NCBI GenBank assembly: GCA_035772405.1
Contig: JAYKKM010000310.1
Span: 2,086,001 to 2,150,000, forward strand
Source of the DNA: Chrysogorgia sp. JL179-B06
Taxonomy: Eukaryota > Cnidaria > Anthozoa > Scleralcyonacea > Chrysogorgiidae
Direction of reading: 5' to 3'
Length of the DNA: 64,000 nucleotides
Shown: piece by piece, positions 22,531-31,111 of the stretch
Layout of the letters: each line of letters starts with the position of its first letter
Numbering within the stretch: position 1 is the stretch's first letter
Notes under the pieces: generated by a model
Seen by the model: only the letters and a program-made list of their open reading frames with translations
Database searches by the model: none
What the model was told of the DNA's origin: nothing
Program-made: the position numbers and the translations under genes

Positions 22531-23267
22531 TTAGCTAAATTCCAACCTCCTGTTACCAGTTGCGAATTTTTGGAGGACATCTTGCACATCTGGCTCTATT
22601 TCTTGGTGAACATGCATCAATGCCAGGCCATTCAGGCGTTCTTCGACCATGGTACTTCTGTTGTAGTTTTTCAATCTACGAAGCGCTGAGAAAGAACGTT
22701 CACACTCACAAGAAGTTACAGGAAGGGTTGCTAGGATTCGCAATGCTACTTTGATGTTTTCAAAACCTGTGAAGTTAACAGCCTTTAATGTGTCACCAAC
22801 ATTACTAGGACTAGAATCTGAAATTGTTTCCCAGTATTTTTGCCACAGTTCCATCTCCGCATCTAAAGCAAGTGGATTAGGAAAATCATCATCATACAAA
22901 TTACAAAATGTTTTAAATTTTTCTTTCCAACATTGTTTTGAATTAATTAAGGATATCATTTTTTCAGGAACAATACTTAACCCATTGTAAGCATTAACAT
23001 TAGCAAAATTAAATCGGGCACTCAAATCTGCATTTAAATGATCGATTACAGGTATGGTAATAACTCTCTTAAAATATTCTGAGGCACTATTAGCAGGGGG
23101 ATTATCCCTTGCAGTTTGCCTTGAAGTTGTTCGTGGCATTGATTCCTGTATATCAACCTTGGCAGCAAGGGAAATCACTTGTGTGTACCAACCACTATGG
23201 TACCATTCCATGTTAGTTCTGATTGTTAAACCTGTATCAATAAGGGATTTAATTAAATGCATACCAT
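22531..23267 (-). pseudogene. hAT transposase, C-terminal part
   Basis: 243 residues ending in the hAT dimerisation region: ILATLPVTSCECERSFSALR, LKNYNRSTM, RLNGLALMHVH. An earlier segment has PVIDHLNADLSARF. It starts exactly at element B's left edge, and the rest of the gene continues on the other side of B (54525 onward). It is therefore a gene interrupted by insertion rather than a short gene. Confidence 0.85.
23262..23267. repeat. Target site duplication of element B, left copy
   Basis: TACCAT precedes the AGTAGT start of B and recurs at 54524-54529. One base can be assigned to either the repeat or the terminus. A 6-bp duplication is characteristic of Maverick/Polinton insertion. Confidence 0.8.
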
Positions 23268-23850
23268 AGTAGTAATAATATATATATTATTATTATCAAT
23301 GTGTTAGGGACTGGACTGAGCTCTAAGCCAATCAGAATCCAGTATGATTTGAATTGACCAATCAGAGCACAGTCCAGTCCCAAATTTCCAGGGTGGTGTC
23401 GTATTTTTAAGGTGTGGTCACCCTGTAAAGAACGACCAGCCATCAAATCAGGGGGGATATGCACCTGGTCGTATACAAGAGGTTTTTTGTGAATTTTGTA
23501 TATATTTATCTCATGAAACCTGGTGTTGTTGTACGACCAGTTTTTGGTTTATCCTTGAGTTTGACGACCAGAGAGAGAGGTCAATCAAGGTGATCGTAGT
23601 CAATTTCATGAGATAGATATTTTAAAATTCAAAAAAAAACTTTATAAACGACCATCATACCTCACCCAATGTGATTTATACGTGTCATCCAAAAAAACGT
23701 CCATATTATTTTTATTGGAAGAGTTGTACGATGTTGAAATAAAAATAATCAAATTTGGGTTTATAGAATTAATCATAGAAATTTCCGCCATGGAGCTCTT
23801 ACCTCGACGCCATCTTATGGCCGAATGACTGATATTCTTTAGTTACGGTA
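23268..23850. repeat. Left terminal inverted repeat of element B
   Basis: Inverted match to 53455-54524 (which carries an extra insertion). Blocks include GTATACGACCAG, CACCTTAAAAATACGAC and CATGGAGCTCTTACCTCGAC. A 75-bp hairpin at 23307-23381 (GGGACTGGACTG...CAGTCCAGTCCC) contains two inverted CCAAT words. Presumed origin of protein-primed replication, by family knowledge. Confidence 0.9.
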
Positions 23851-23999
23851 TTTAAAAAAAAAAATGATAAAATTTGTAGAGGGTTCCAAAAATTATTTGG
23901 TGTTTTTCAAATAGATATATTTTTAAAAAAAATAAAATGTACTTTAACACACAATAAAATAACTTTTTTTAAAAAAACAAATCTTTTTATTGTTTTTAT
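23851..23999. other. Short AT-rich spacer
   Basis: No gene; A/T runs between the terminal repeat and the first gene. Confidence 0.5.
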
Positions 24000-24512
24000 T
24001 TAATCTAAATACATTTCTTTATTAATGGAACTAAGTATGGAATCATCAGTTATCATAATTGTTGTTAGATATTTATGCTGACAAAGAATTCCCCCATCTA
24101 CCACTTCTAAATATAATTTATACCCGGATAGCTTACCCGAGGGAAAGTATATACAGTGTCGTAAAATATATTTTTGATTTGGAAAATTCTGTCGAAGACT
24201 ATTAATATCACAACGGGTATATACTTTTTTTTTAATGTTGTTTCTATTAAATACTTTTTCCTCCTTTACATCGTCAATCTCCAAAAATGCTTTCAAACTA
24301 TCATCACTATCAGAATCACCATTATCCTGAATAGGTTTGACGGGTTTAAAGTCCTCGAAATTAAACACTTTCGACGTATCCGTATCCCGTACACGTACAC
24401 CGTACGCGTATCCCTCTCCTTTATCGTTGTAATCCCATATGAGAGGGGAACCATTCAAGGGTATGGGTTCTCCATAGGAAGCTTCATTCGTTATTTCTTC
24501 TTTCGTAGCCAT
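24000..24512 (-). CDS. Module-family protein with acidic N-terminus
   Basis: 170 residues, intact, ATG at 24512. Begins with a proline/tyrosine-rich segment (SYGEPIPLNGSPLIWDYND), then an acidic Asp/Ser run near residue 65, then the module: FPNQKYILRHC, GYKLYLEVVD, YLTTIMITDDSILSSINKEM. Its homologue is 12205 in element A. It points toward the left terminus and is the outermost gene there. Cytosolic by appearance. Function unknown. Confidence 0.75.
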   Translation of the reverse strand: MATKEEITNEASYGEPIPLNGSPLIWDYNDKGEGYAYGVRVRDTDTSKVFNFEDFKPVKPIQDNGDSDSDDSLKAFLEIDDVKEEKVFNRNNIKKKVYTRCDINSLRQNFPNQKYILRHCIYFPSGKLSGYKLYLEVVDGGILCQHKYLTTIMITDDSILSSINKEMYLD

Positions 24513-24682
24513 TTTTTCTTAAACTAAGTTTGTAGGGGGACAATGTTTTACGTATAAATGAAAAAGAAAAGTTTCAGCTTATTTATATGAAAGTTTTTTG
24601 AGAAAATTTTTTTTTCATTTCTACAAAACCTGGGGTATAAAAAACGATATCATAAAAAAAATGGTCAGTTATTTTGTTGAAG

Positions 24683-25117
24683 ATGGGGTATATACCGTCG
24701 CGAAAGATTTGGTCATTTCAAATGCGTAATCAAGAAAATGCTGAAAAAATGATAGAGGCAGCGAAATTAATTCACACTCTACAGAATTGTCTTAAATTAA
24801 ATGAAATATCGTTTTTTGAATGTAGTCGTGAAATTGTAAAAGATAAAGAAATTGGATTTCTTCAAGGGGTTGTTTATCTCAAAGAAGCAAGAGGTGATAT
24901 TTTTGATTGGCTTCCATATGGGGGAGAAATCCTTCGTTCTTATGCTGATGATTTCTACCATTTTAAAGGTAGACTATATGATCCGTCCACGTTATATCGA
25001 TATGGAAAACGTCAGGGTAAAATGGGGAAATTATGGGATAGTGAAAGAATCTATAAATTAGCTTATTATAAGAACCAGCATCGACAAAAACAAAAAAGAA
25101 AAAAACTTTTAGAGTAA
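24683..25117 (+). CDS. CRESS-virus Rep-like (HUH endonuclease-like) single-domain protein
   Basis: 144 residues from ATG at 24683. The order of segments recalls the N-terminal nuclease of circular-ssDNA-virus Rep proteins: KIWSFQM (motif 1 position), then KEIGFLQGVVYLKEA (motif 2 position, where Reps have HLQG; here F replaces the catalytic His), then SYADDFYHFKG and RYGKRQGK (motif 3 region and basic tail). No helicase domain. It may be a decayed or repurposed nuclease fold, or an unrelated look-alike. Two broken copies lie in element A. Confidence 0.45.
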   Translation: MGYIPSRKIWSFQMRNQENAEKMIEAAKLIHTLQNCLKLNEISFFECSREIVKDKEIGFLQGVVYLKEARGDIFDWLPYGGEILRSYADDFYHFKGRLYDPSTLYRYGKRQGKMGKLWDSERIYKLAYYKNQHRQKQKRKKLLE

Positions 25118-25164
25118 AGAAAGAAATTCATGTAATAAAAAATAACATGTTTTATTAAATAAAT

Positions 25165-25533
25165 TTATACAAGAGAAGGAATTATTATGTCTTTGTCAGT
25201 TTTTATAAACTTAACATTTTTATGTAAAAGATGAGGAATATCTTCCTCTGATAATATTTTTATTGTTTTTCCAGATTCTCCATGATTGATAACATGATTG
25301 ATAACATTCAGGGTTACTTCATACGGGTGTTGTTTCACACCATTTTTTTTTATTACAGAACATTGTTTTGTTTCAATTATTGTAACAGGTTTGCAATCCT
25401 CTACAAAATATATATATTCAGGATATTCTTTAAGAAGAGATTCACATGCTAAATAGCACTGAACAGTATCTTTGGATGTGTCAAAAAAAGTTATACTTTT
25501 CCTACATATACTAACATAATGTAATACCGACAT
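25165..25533 (-). CDS. Small module-family protein
   Basis: 122 residues from the ATG at 25533, chosen because the homologue at 11097 also starts MSVL; an ATG at 25569 would add 12 residues. Contains ACESLLKEYPEYIYFVEDC, YEVTLNVI, TIKILSEEDIPHLLHKNVKF. Intact. Function unknown. Confidence 0.7.
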   Translation of the reverse strand: MSVLHYVSICRKSITFFDTSKDTVQCYLACESLLKEYPEYIYFVEDCKPVTIIETKQCSVIKKNGVKQHPYEVTLNVINHVINHGESGKTIKILSEEDIPHLLHKNVKFIKTDKDIIIPSLV

Positions 25534-25652
25534 TGTTTCAGTAATGATAAAGTTTTTTAGTTTAAACATCTTATATGTGTCTCAGAAAAAGATATTAAAA
25601 AAAAATCAAAAAACAGAACAGTATAAATAGACGGTTTTTTCTTTTTTTTTTT

Positions 25653-25835
25653 AAAACCATTGCTTGTCGTACTTCAGTTAACATAAAAAAATGTAGGAGT
25701 AGGAGATGTATAAAAAAAGCGAAAATAAAAAAACGAATACGAAAACGAAGACGTTCTAAAAAAATTCAAAAAGGAGGATGGAAAAAAGATCATCCGAATT
25801 ATAATCATAAGTTTTATGAATTTTGGAAATGGTAG
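25653..25835 (+). pseudogene. Small basic protein with KKIQKGG motif, no start codon
   Basis: An open frame rich in Arg/Lys (RIRKRRRSKKIQKGG, then HKFYEFWKW). No in-frame ATG; the A copy has MKC where B has a damaged start. TATAAATA lies at about 25622-25629. It belongs with the other QKGG proteins. Confidence 0.4.
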
Positions 25836-25861
25836 ACAATGTATTTAAAAAAAAAATTTTA

Positions 25862-26065
25862 TTAATCCAAATAAGTTTTTTTCCATCTTTGTATTCTATC
25901 ATCACATTCACATAGGTCAACTATTCTACTATAGATAAGTCGTGAGTAATTCTGTTTACAAGGATAACAATAATGATGGTTTACAAAACATTCTTTACAT
26001 CTGTAATGCATGAAAAAATGATAGAAGGAATTCACTTCACAACAACAGAAACTGCAATAGACCAT
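25862..26065 (-). CDS. Cys/His-rich putative zinc-binding protein
   Basis: 67 residues from ATG at 26065 (an ATG at 26158 would add 31). CSFCCC, then RCKECFVNHHYCYPC, then CECDDRIQRWKKTYLD. The CxxC, CxxC and HxxC spacing suggests two metal sites. Divergent from the gene at 26186. The A homologue is at 10567. Function unknown; DNA or protein binding is possible. Confidence 0.6.
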   Translation of the reverse strand: MVYCSFCCCEVNSFYHFFMHYRCKECFVNHHYCYPCKQNYSRLIYSRIVDLCECDDRIQRWKKTYLD

Positions 26066-26139
26066 CTTGACAATATTTTTTTGAACGTTTTGTGATAATT
26101 TTATAGTTTGACAACCTACTTTTATAGATTTTGCAAAAC

Positions 26140-26148
26140 TATATAAAC
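26140..26148 (+). promoter_or_regulatory. TATA-box-like element upstream of 26186
   Basis: TATATAAAC 46 bp before the ATG at 26186. Confidence 0.45.
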
Positions 26149-26185
26149 AGGGTATCAAATATATTTTTTCTATTATTTTTCAAAC

Positions 26186-26554
26186 ATGTGGTTGCGTTCA
26201 ATGATTGATTTTGGAGAATGTGAATCTCATGCTTATCTTACATTTTATTATCGTGCTCAACCCATACAATTAGTAAATTATGAACCTGTGATTCCCTCGT
26301 TGTTAAGATATGGATATTATTTATATCTGAAAGATTGGCAAGGACCTCGATATTTCAAATTGATGCTAGTAGACTCGTTTGGAGCTCCGGAGGAGAATTT
26401 ACAGAACCTCTTATTATCATTGAAGGGAAAATATATAAATATTAATAATGATAATGTAAAATTAGCAAAAACTCAAACACCTATATTAAACATTAAACCC
26501 TACAATTTCATTGACCATAGGGGTAGAGGGAAACAAATATTTCATTCGTTGTAA
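26186..26554 (+). CDS. Small module-family protein
   Basis: 122 residues, intact. Strand-rich: YYRAQPIQLVNYEP, YGYYLYLKD, FKLMLVDSFG, LLLSLKGKYINI. The YLYLKD...LKGKYINI end fits the family module. A broken homologue is at 10070-10411. No known domain. Confidence 0.6.
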   Translation: MWLRSMIDFGECESHAYLTFYYRAQPIQLVNYEPVIPSLLRYGYYLYLKDWQGPRYFKLMLVDSFGAPEENLQNLLLSLKGKYININNDNVKLAKTQTPILNIKPYNFIDHRGRGKQIFHSL

Positions 26555-26647
26555 TGTTTTTAAAATAAAAAAACCTTGAAAGTTAGAAACAGAATATCGA
26601 GTTTTTATTTTTGTGTAAAAATTTTATTACAAGAAAAATAAATATGT

Positions 26648-26995
26648 TTACAAATTAATTTGTTGTGGAATTATTGAGTTACCATTTATTAGTTTAATTG
26701 TTTTATACAAGAGATGATCACTTTTAGTTTCAAGAATTGTTTTTAGGATTATTCCCTTCTCTTCAAGTAATCCCTGTTTAATAATTTTCAGAGTTAGTTC
26801 GTAGACTTGAGGTGGAGAACAAAATGGGGGATTACATTCTTTACATAGTATAGCGGGTTTACAATCCTCTACCAAATATGTATAGTTAGGAAAATGTTTT
26901 TGAAGAAAATGACATGAATAATAACGAGGAGTATAGTCATAATATGCTACACCCCTATAATTGACACAGGTCACGAGATCTTGTTCTTGATACAT
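26648..26995 (-). CDS. Small module-family protein
   Basis: 115 residues, intact, ATG at 26995. VNYRGVAYYDYTPRYYS, FPNYTYLVEDCKPA, two Cys-containing turns (LCKECNPPFCS), VYELTLKI, then SDHLLYKTIKLI. The homologue at 9626 is frame-shifted. TATATATAAG lies upstream on the coding strand. Confidence 0.7.
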   Translation of the reverse strand: MYQEQDLVTCVNYRGVAYYDYTPRYYSCHFLQKHFPNYTYLVEDCKPAILCKECNPPFCSPPQVYELTLKIIKQGLLEEKGIILKTILETKSDHLLYKTIKLINGNSIIPQQINL

Positions 26996-27073
26996 CTTGT
27001 TATCACTATGATTAAATCAAATATGTAATCTTATATATAAATAAAAAACACGAATTTTTTAAAAAAAAAGTTT

Positions 27074-27502
27074 TTATTGAGTATATGCTACAGCTTTCAT
27101 GAAATTATTAGAATCTATTATTAGTTTAATTTCTTTTTGTAAAAGATCAGAAGCATCATAGTCAACAATTGTTGTTATGTTTTCACCCAGACATGAACAA
27201 TTCCATTCATCATTTTCATATTCATGTTTCTTTTTAACTGCCAGAACTAGATAATATGTTTGAGGCGTTGAGGGTATATCTTCATAGGGTATATCTTCAA
27301 TACATTCGCATAATACCGTAGGTTGACATTTCTTTACAACATAGGTAAAGTGGTGTAATTCTTTGGCTAGAAAACGACTTGGATAATAGTTACTTGCATC
27401 ATCAATTCTGTAGGGGTTAAAGTCATCAGCAATTATTCTTTGATACCTTCTACCGGTATGTTCATCACAATCACGATACTGTACATGCGAATTCGACATC
27501 AT
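27074..27502 (-). CDS. Small module-family protein
   Basis: 142 residues, intact. Close homologue of 9109: FTYVVKKCQPTVLCEC, YYLVLAVKKK, CSCLGENITTIVDYDAS, LLQKEIKLII. A short IPYED/DIPS duplication in the middle is absent from the A copy. Function unknown. Confidence 0.7.
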   Translation of the reverse strand: MMSNSHVQYRDCDEHTGRRYQRIIADDFNPYRIDDASNYYPSRFLAKELHHFTYVVKKCQPTVLCECIEDIPYEDIPSTPQTYYLVLAVKKKHEYENDEWNCSCLGENITTIVDYDASDLLQKEIKLIIDSNNFMKAVAYTQ

Positions 27503-27669
27503 TCACAAATAACGTGCCACATTGGGTAACGCGTTTATATATAATTTTTTATAAAAAAAAAATATAAAAAGAAAAATCAAAATTAAAAAAGACAGATATT
27601 CTAAAAGAAAAAAGAAAATTTAGTAGGATATAAATAAAAATGTAATAAAATGGTTTTTACAAAAATATC

Positions 27670-27846
27670 ATGGAAACCGTGGATGCACGATATAATAGAT
27701 TATTCTATTCAAAATATCCTTGTGGACAATGTCTTAACGGAAATATGTGTGGGGAAGTGTGTGCGAATTATATACCGCGGAAAGATCCAAAACAAAAACG
27801 TTGTTGTAGATTAAAGAGATGGTTGTTAAAGAAGATATGGTGTTAA
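27670..27846 (+). CDS. 58-residue Cys-rich basic protein
   Basis: Starts METVDARYNRLFYSKY, then CGQC...CGEVC, then a basic tail (KRCCRLKRWLLKKIWC). It is a tandem paralogue of the next gene and probably metal-binding through the Cys cluster (inference). In element A the two are merged into one broken gene. Confidence 0.55.
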   Translation: METVDARYNRLFYSKYPCGQCLNGNMCGEVCANYIPRKDPKQKRCCRLKRWLLKKIWC

Positions 27847-27931
27847 AAGATTTTAAGAAGAAAATCCCATAAAAAAAAGAAACAGTATAAATAAGAGTAA
27901 TAAAAATAATTGTTTATATATTTGTTAGACA

Positions 27932-28141
27932 ATGGAACGTAAAGAAACAGCAGATGAACGATTTGAAAGATTATATTATAACAAACATCCATGTGGAAGA
28001 TGTATTAACAAACACCCGTGTCCGATTCATCCAGATGAATTAAAACTTTCAAGACTAAACAGTTTTAAACGTTGGGTGTTAAACAAGTTAAATATACGGT
28101 GGAAATATACAGTGACTGTTTCAGTGGAAATAGACGAATAG
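27932..28141 (+). CDS. 69-residue Cys-containing basic protein, paralogue of 27670
   Basis: ERFERLYYNKHPCGRC parallels ARYNRLFYSKYPCGQC of the neighbour. Then HPCPIHPDELKLSRLNSFKR and a basic/hydrophobic tail. TATAAATA lies at 27886-27893, about 40 bp upstream. Function unknown. Confidence 0.6.
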   Translation: MERKETADERFERLYYNKHPCGRCINKHPCPIHPDELKLSRLNSFKRWVLNKLNIRWKYTVTVSVEIDE

Positions 28142-28172
28142 AAGAAAAGACGTTTTTTTTAAAAAGATTTAA

Positions 28173-28835
28173 ATGGCTGTACGAGAGCGTGATTTTGATG
28201 AAATTCTTTACCCCAACATTCAATATTTATTACATGCTGAATTGTTTGAGATAGAAAAAACACGCGATTCAACGTTTTATTTTTTGGAATGGAGAGAGCA
28301 TCCCTATCAGTTTATATGTGCTGATTATGATTATAAATATTTTAACATTTATGTGGAAGATAAAAATGAACAATCTATATTTCGGAAACGATATGGTGGA
28401 AAAAGATATTATAGATTTTTAATAACCGGTTTTAGCTGGACTATGTCATTTTATGATCAGTTAGTGGGAAAGCATGTAGTATTTATTGATAGAGAACCGA
28501 GATTACCCACGTTAATTTCGACTCTTGATTGTTTTGAGATAAATAATATCCCATGTTATTCAAAAACGTTTTTATATGGTAAATGTAAGGATTCAAGATT
28601 TAGATTAGTAAATTATCATTTTCGTGAAAATTTTGATGGTCAAGAGCTTTATTTAGTTCTTATTAAAGATGAAAATATATTATCTGTACTTAATGTGATT
28701 TATGGTAGCAGTAATGGAAATTATATTGTAACATTAATAAATAAACTACATTTTGATAAATGTATGTTGCAACAATATGTATATTTAGATTGTTGTGGGG
28801 AATTATGTAATAATTTTAATGAATTAAATATTTGA
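28173..28835 (+). CDS. Two-module family protein
   Basis: 220 residues, intact. Two copies of the family module in tandem: residues about 20-115 (FYFLEWREHPYQF, YFNIYVED, YYRFLITGFS, VGKHVVFID) and about 125-215 (FLYGKCKDSRFRLVNYH, ELYLVLIKDENILSVL, YIVTLINK, LQQYVYLD). The second module is close to the stand-alone protein at 51171, which suggests domain duplication or fusion. The A copy is truncated. Confidence 0.7.
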   Translation: MAVRERDFDEILYPNIQYLLHAELFEIEKTRDSTFYFLEWREHPYQFICADYDYKYFNIYVEDKNEQSIFRKRYGGKRYYRFLITGFSWTMSFYDQLVGKHVVFIDREPRLPTLISTLDCFEINNIPCYSKTFLYGKCKDSRFRLVNYHFRENFDGQELYLVLIKDENILSVLNVIYGSSNGNYIVTLINKLHFDKCMLQQYVYLDCCGELCNNFNELNI

Positions 28836-28874
28836 AATAAAACAGTTCAATAAATCGAGAAAAGCGTTTTTTAT

Positions 28875-29129
28875 TTAAAAAAAAGAATTTATATACACTT
28901 CTTGATCTATGAAATTATGTATACCACAATCTCCTGCCACATGTGTTGTTATATATTGTTTATAATTAAGCTTTTTATTTTCTACATACTCCATAACTTC
29001 CAAATTTATATATAATCGGTTCATAGGAAAGCATGGATTTAGGATTTGTTCACATTTACGTACAATAAATATTTGATTTCGACAATTTTCTTTAAGATAG
29101 TGAAGATCATACTGTTTGGGTTTTGACAT
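28875..29129 (-). CDS. Small module-family protein
   Basis: 84 residues from ATG at 29129 (MSKPKQ). Pattern: IFIVRKCEQI, LYINLEVMEY, YITTHVAGDCGIHNFIDQEV. Convergent with the gene at 28173. Function unknown. Confidence 0.6.
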   Translation of the reverse strand: MSKPKQYDLHYLKENCRNQIFIVRKCEQILNPCFPMNRLYINLEVMEYVENKKLNYKQYITTHVAGDCGIHNFIDQEVYINSFF

Positions 29130-29230
29130 ATTGCTTGCATGAGATTCAACTGAAGAATGAACCAGAAAACACAATGTTTTTTATTTTATTTAGATTAATG
29201 TTTATTTAGCTTATTGAATTTGATAAAAGC

Positions 29231-29239
29231 TATATAAAG
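29231..29239 (+). promoter_or_regulatory. TATA-box-like element upstream of 29269
   Basis: TATATAAAG 38 bp before the ATG at 29269. Confidence 0.45.
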
Positions 29240-29268
29240 AGTAAAAAATCTTTCAAAATCACAGCATT

Positions 29269-30438
29269 ATGATTGAAACAATTTTAAGAGTTGTTCTTTA
29301 TTTTCAATATTTTAACCAAGGAGAAATTGGATATTTATTTTGGTTATGTGGATTATTTGATTATTATCGTGGAAAATATATCACATGTCCCAGGATGAAA
29401 TGTGAAAACATTCACCCAGGTGAAGAAAGCTATATAGTCAATATGAAAAAAATCAAGGGAAACCGTGGAATGGAATCCTATTTTATTCTAAAAGATCGTT
29501 TCTCTTATTTGATCCCGAATTTACAAGCAAGTCAAAGAAAATGTTCCTTGAAGAGATCATGGCTTGAACAACGTACTATACTAGTTGAATCAGACACGTT
29601 ATGCTGTAGTTTTTTTTCATTCCCCGATTGTTTTAAAGAATTATTTGTTGTATTACCCCTTGAAATCGACGACTCAGATTTATTTCAATGTTTAAAAACC
29701 AATGATAAGTATCATTATACATATTTTGTACAAAATCTAACCTTTGAAAGAAAATACTTATCTTATACCCTGGGTTTTGGAAAAGAAAGTTTAGTAAGCA
29801 AATTTAAGTACATACAAAGCCAGAAAGGTGATTTTGCTCTTTTTTTAAATATTTATTTGTTAATGGTAGCACCTAGTATTTTCAATTCTTATGCTTATTG
29901 TAGTTCAATTAAAAATCTTATCATGTTCACTTCATGTTTTATATTTTATTGTCGTGAACATAACCCTATAGGAAGTTTATTCAATAGACAAAAAAAAGGT
30001 CTTTCTGAACAAAATATTAGATATGTTTTTTGGGATTTTATACATCATATAAAAAAGGGTAAAGTATCCCTTGATAAATGTCGGTATAAAAATTGTAAGA
30101 GTCAAAGCTATTTTTTTGAGTTTGATCCTTTGAAATTAAGTATTTTAAACAAAAGTAACTATGTTTTAAATGAAAATCACACCCAAGTTAATCATTCTGT
30201 GGTTGTTAAGCGAGATTATGGGGGGATTATAGGTGAATTTAAGTGTAAACAGAAAATATTTGCAAATGTAATAATGCTTGAGGAAGATGTAATAGAATTA
30301 TTTTATATGATAAAAAAGTATATAAAAACAACATTGAATTATGATTTAGCTGCATACAATCCTATGTATGAAATGACTGAATCGAATGTTAATTGGGATA
30401 ATTTTTATAAAAGTATTAGTGAACAAACGTGTATGTAG
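29269..30438 (+). CDS. 389-residue protein, paralogue of 47494
   Basis: Intact. Shared with the 47494 protein: an N-terminal segment (ILRVVLYFQYF against ILKIVYYIQHF, then DYYRGKYI against DYYYGGII), CFIFYCREHNPIGSL against CFIFFCENHNPISKL, and CRYKNCKSQSYFFEF against CCYKNCQKYSYWFKL. The Cys pairs may bind metal. Rich in Tyr/Phe/Cys; no signal peptide. No family recognised. It is immediately followed by the Fic gene. Confidence 0.7.
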   Translation: MIETILRVVLYFQYFNQGEIGYLFWLCGLFDYYRGKYITCPRMKCENIHPGEESYIVNMKKIKGNRGMESYFILKDRFSYLIPNLQASQRKCSLKRSWLEQRTILVESDTLCCSFFSFPDCFKELFVVLPLEIDDSDLFQCLKTNDKYHYTYFVQNLTFERKYLSYTLGFGKESLVSKFKYIQSQKGDFALFLNIYLLMVAPSIFNSYAYCSSIKNLIMFTSCFIFYCREHNPIGSLFNRQKKGLSEQNIRYVFWDFIHHIKKGKVSLDKCRYKNCKSQSYFFEFDPLKLSILNKSNYVLNENHTQVNHSVVVKRDYGGIIGEFKCKQKIFANVIMLEEDVIELFYMIKKYIKTTLNYDLAAYNPMYEMTESNVNWDNFYKSISEQTCM

Positions 30439-30443
30439 AAAAA

Positions 30444-31034
30444 ATGGAATTAAAAGACTGTATAAAATTTAAAGTGTTTGCGTATGATGTTATACGAATG
30501 GAAGAAGACGAAGAAAATGAAAAAGAATTTTGGATGAAATGTGGGAGATTTTGTTTTGCCCTTCGAAAATTTTATATGGAAAAAAATGAAAAATGGAAAA
30601 TAAGTGAATGTTGTAAAACTATTCATGAAATATCTATGAGTCATTTAACGAATGCTGGACATTACAGTCAAGAAAAAATATTTGTTGGATTTCATGAGGG
30701 GATTGATCCTTTATATATTCAACAATATATGGAACATTTAGATGAATTTTACGTAAAAAACTATCAAAGAAAAAATATATCAGTTTTGATTTATTATATT
30801 TTTGAAACCATTCATCCTTTTTCCGATGGAAATGGAAGAATAGGGAAAGCACTTGTCGCATTTCTAGAAAATAAAATAGAATGTAAAATAAAAACACAAA
30901 AACAACATAAAAAGTTATGTAAAATTTTAGGAGTTATGCAACGCAAACACAATAGTTTATTCGATATCAAATGTTGTAATCAATTATACATGTTATTAGT
31001 GAAATTAAATTTTTGTGATGGAAATTTTTTTTAA
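30444..31034 (+). CDS. Fic-domain protein (putative AMP/NMP-transferase)
   Basis: 196 residues from ATG at 30444. Fic core motif HPFSDGNGRIGK at residues 124-135. The canonical motif is HPF(D/E)GNGRxxR; His124 is the expected catalytic base, and Lys135 replaces the last Arg. Upstream, NAGHYSQEKIFVGFHEG fits the flap region. No clear inhibitory (S/T)xxxE(G/N) helix is seen. Fic proteins usually transfer AMP to a hydroxyl of a target protein. A host target is plausible, since the enzyme is not part of the usual Maverick core; activity is not proven by sequence. Confidence 0.85.
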   Translation: MELKDCIKFKVFAYDVIRMEEDEENEKEFWMKCGRFCFALRKFYMEKNEKWKISECCKTIHEISMSHLTNAGHYSQEKIFVGFHEGIDPLYIQQYMEHLDEFYVKNYQRKNISVLIYYIFETIHPFSDGNGRIGKALVAFLENKIECKIKTQKQHKKLCKILGVMQRKHNSLFDIKCCNQLYMLLVKLNFCDGNFF

Positions 31035-31046
31035 TTGTGAGGAGGG

Positions 31047-31055
31047 TATAAAATA
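31047..31055 (+). promoter_or_regulatory. TATA-box-like element before the core gene cluster
   Basis: TATAAAATA about 60 bp upstream of the ATG at 31112, preceding the long same-strand run of integrase and capsid genes. Confidence 0.45.
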
Positions 31056-31111
31056 AACACTGTCCCTACAGTGATTCATCATTTACCTTTCACTCGGGAA
31101 CAGATTCAGAG

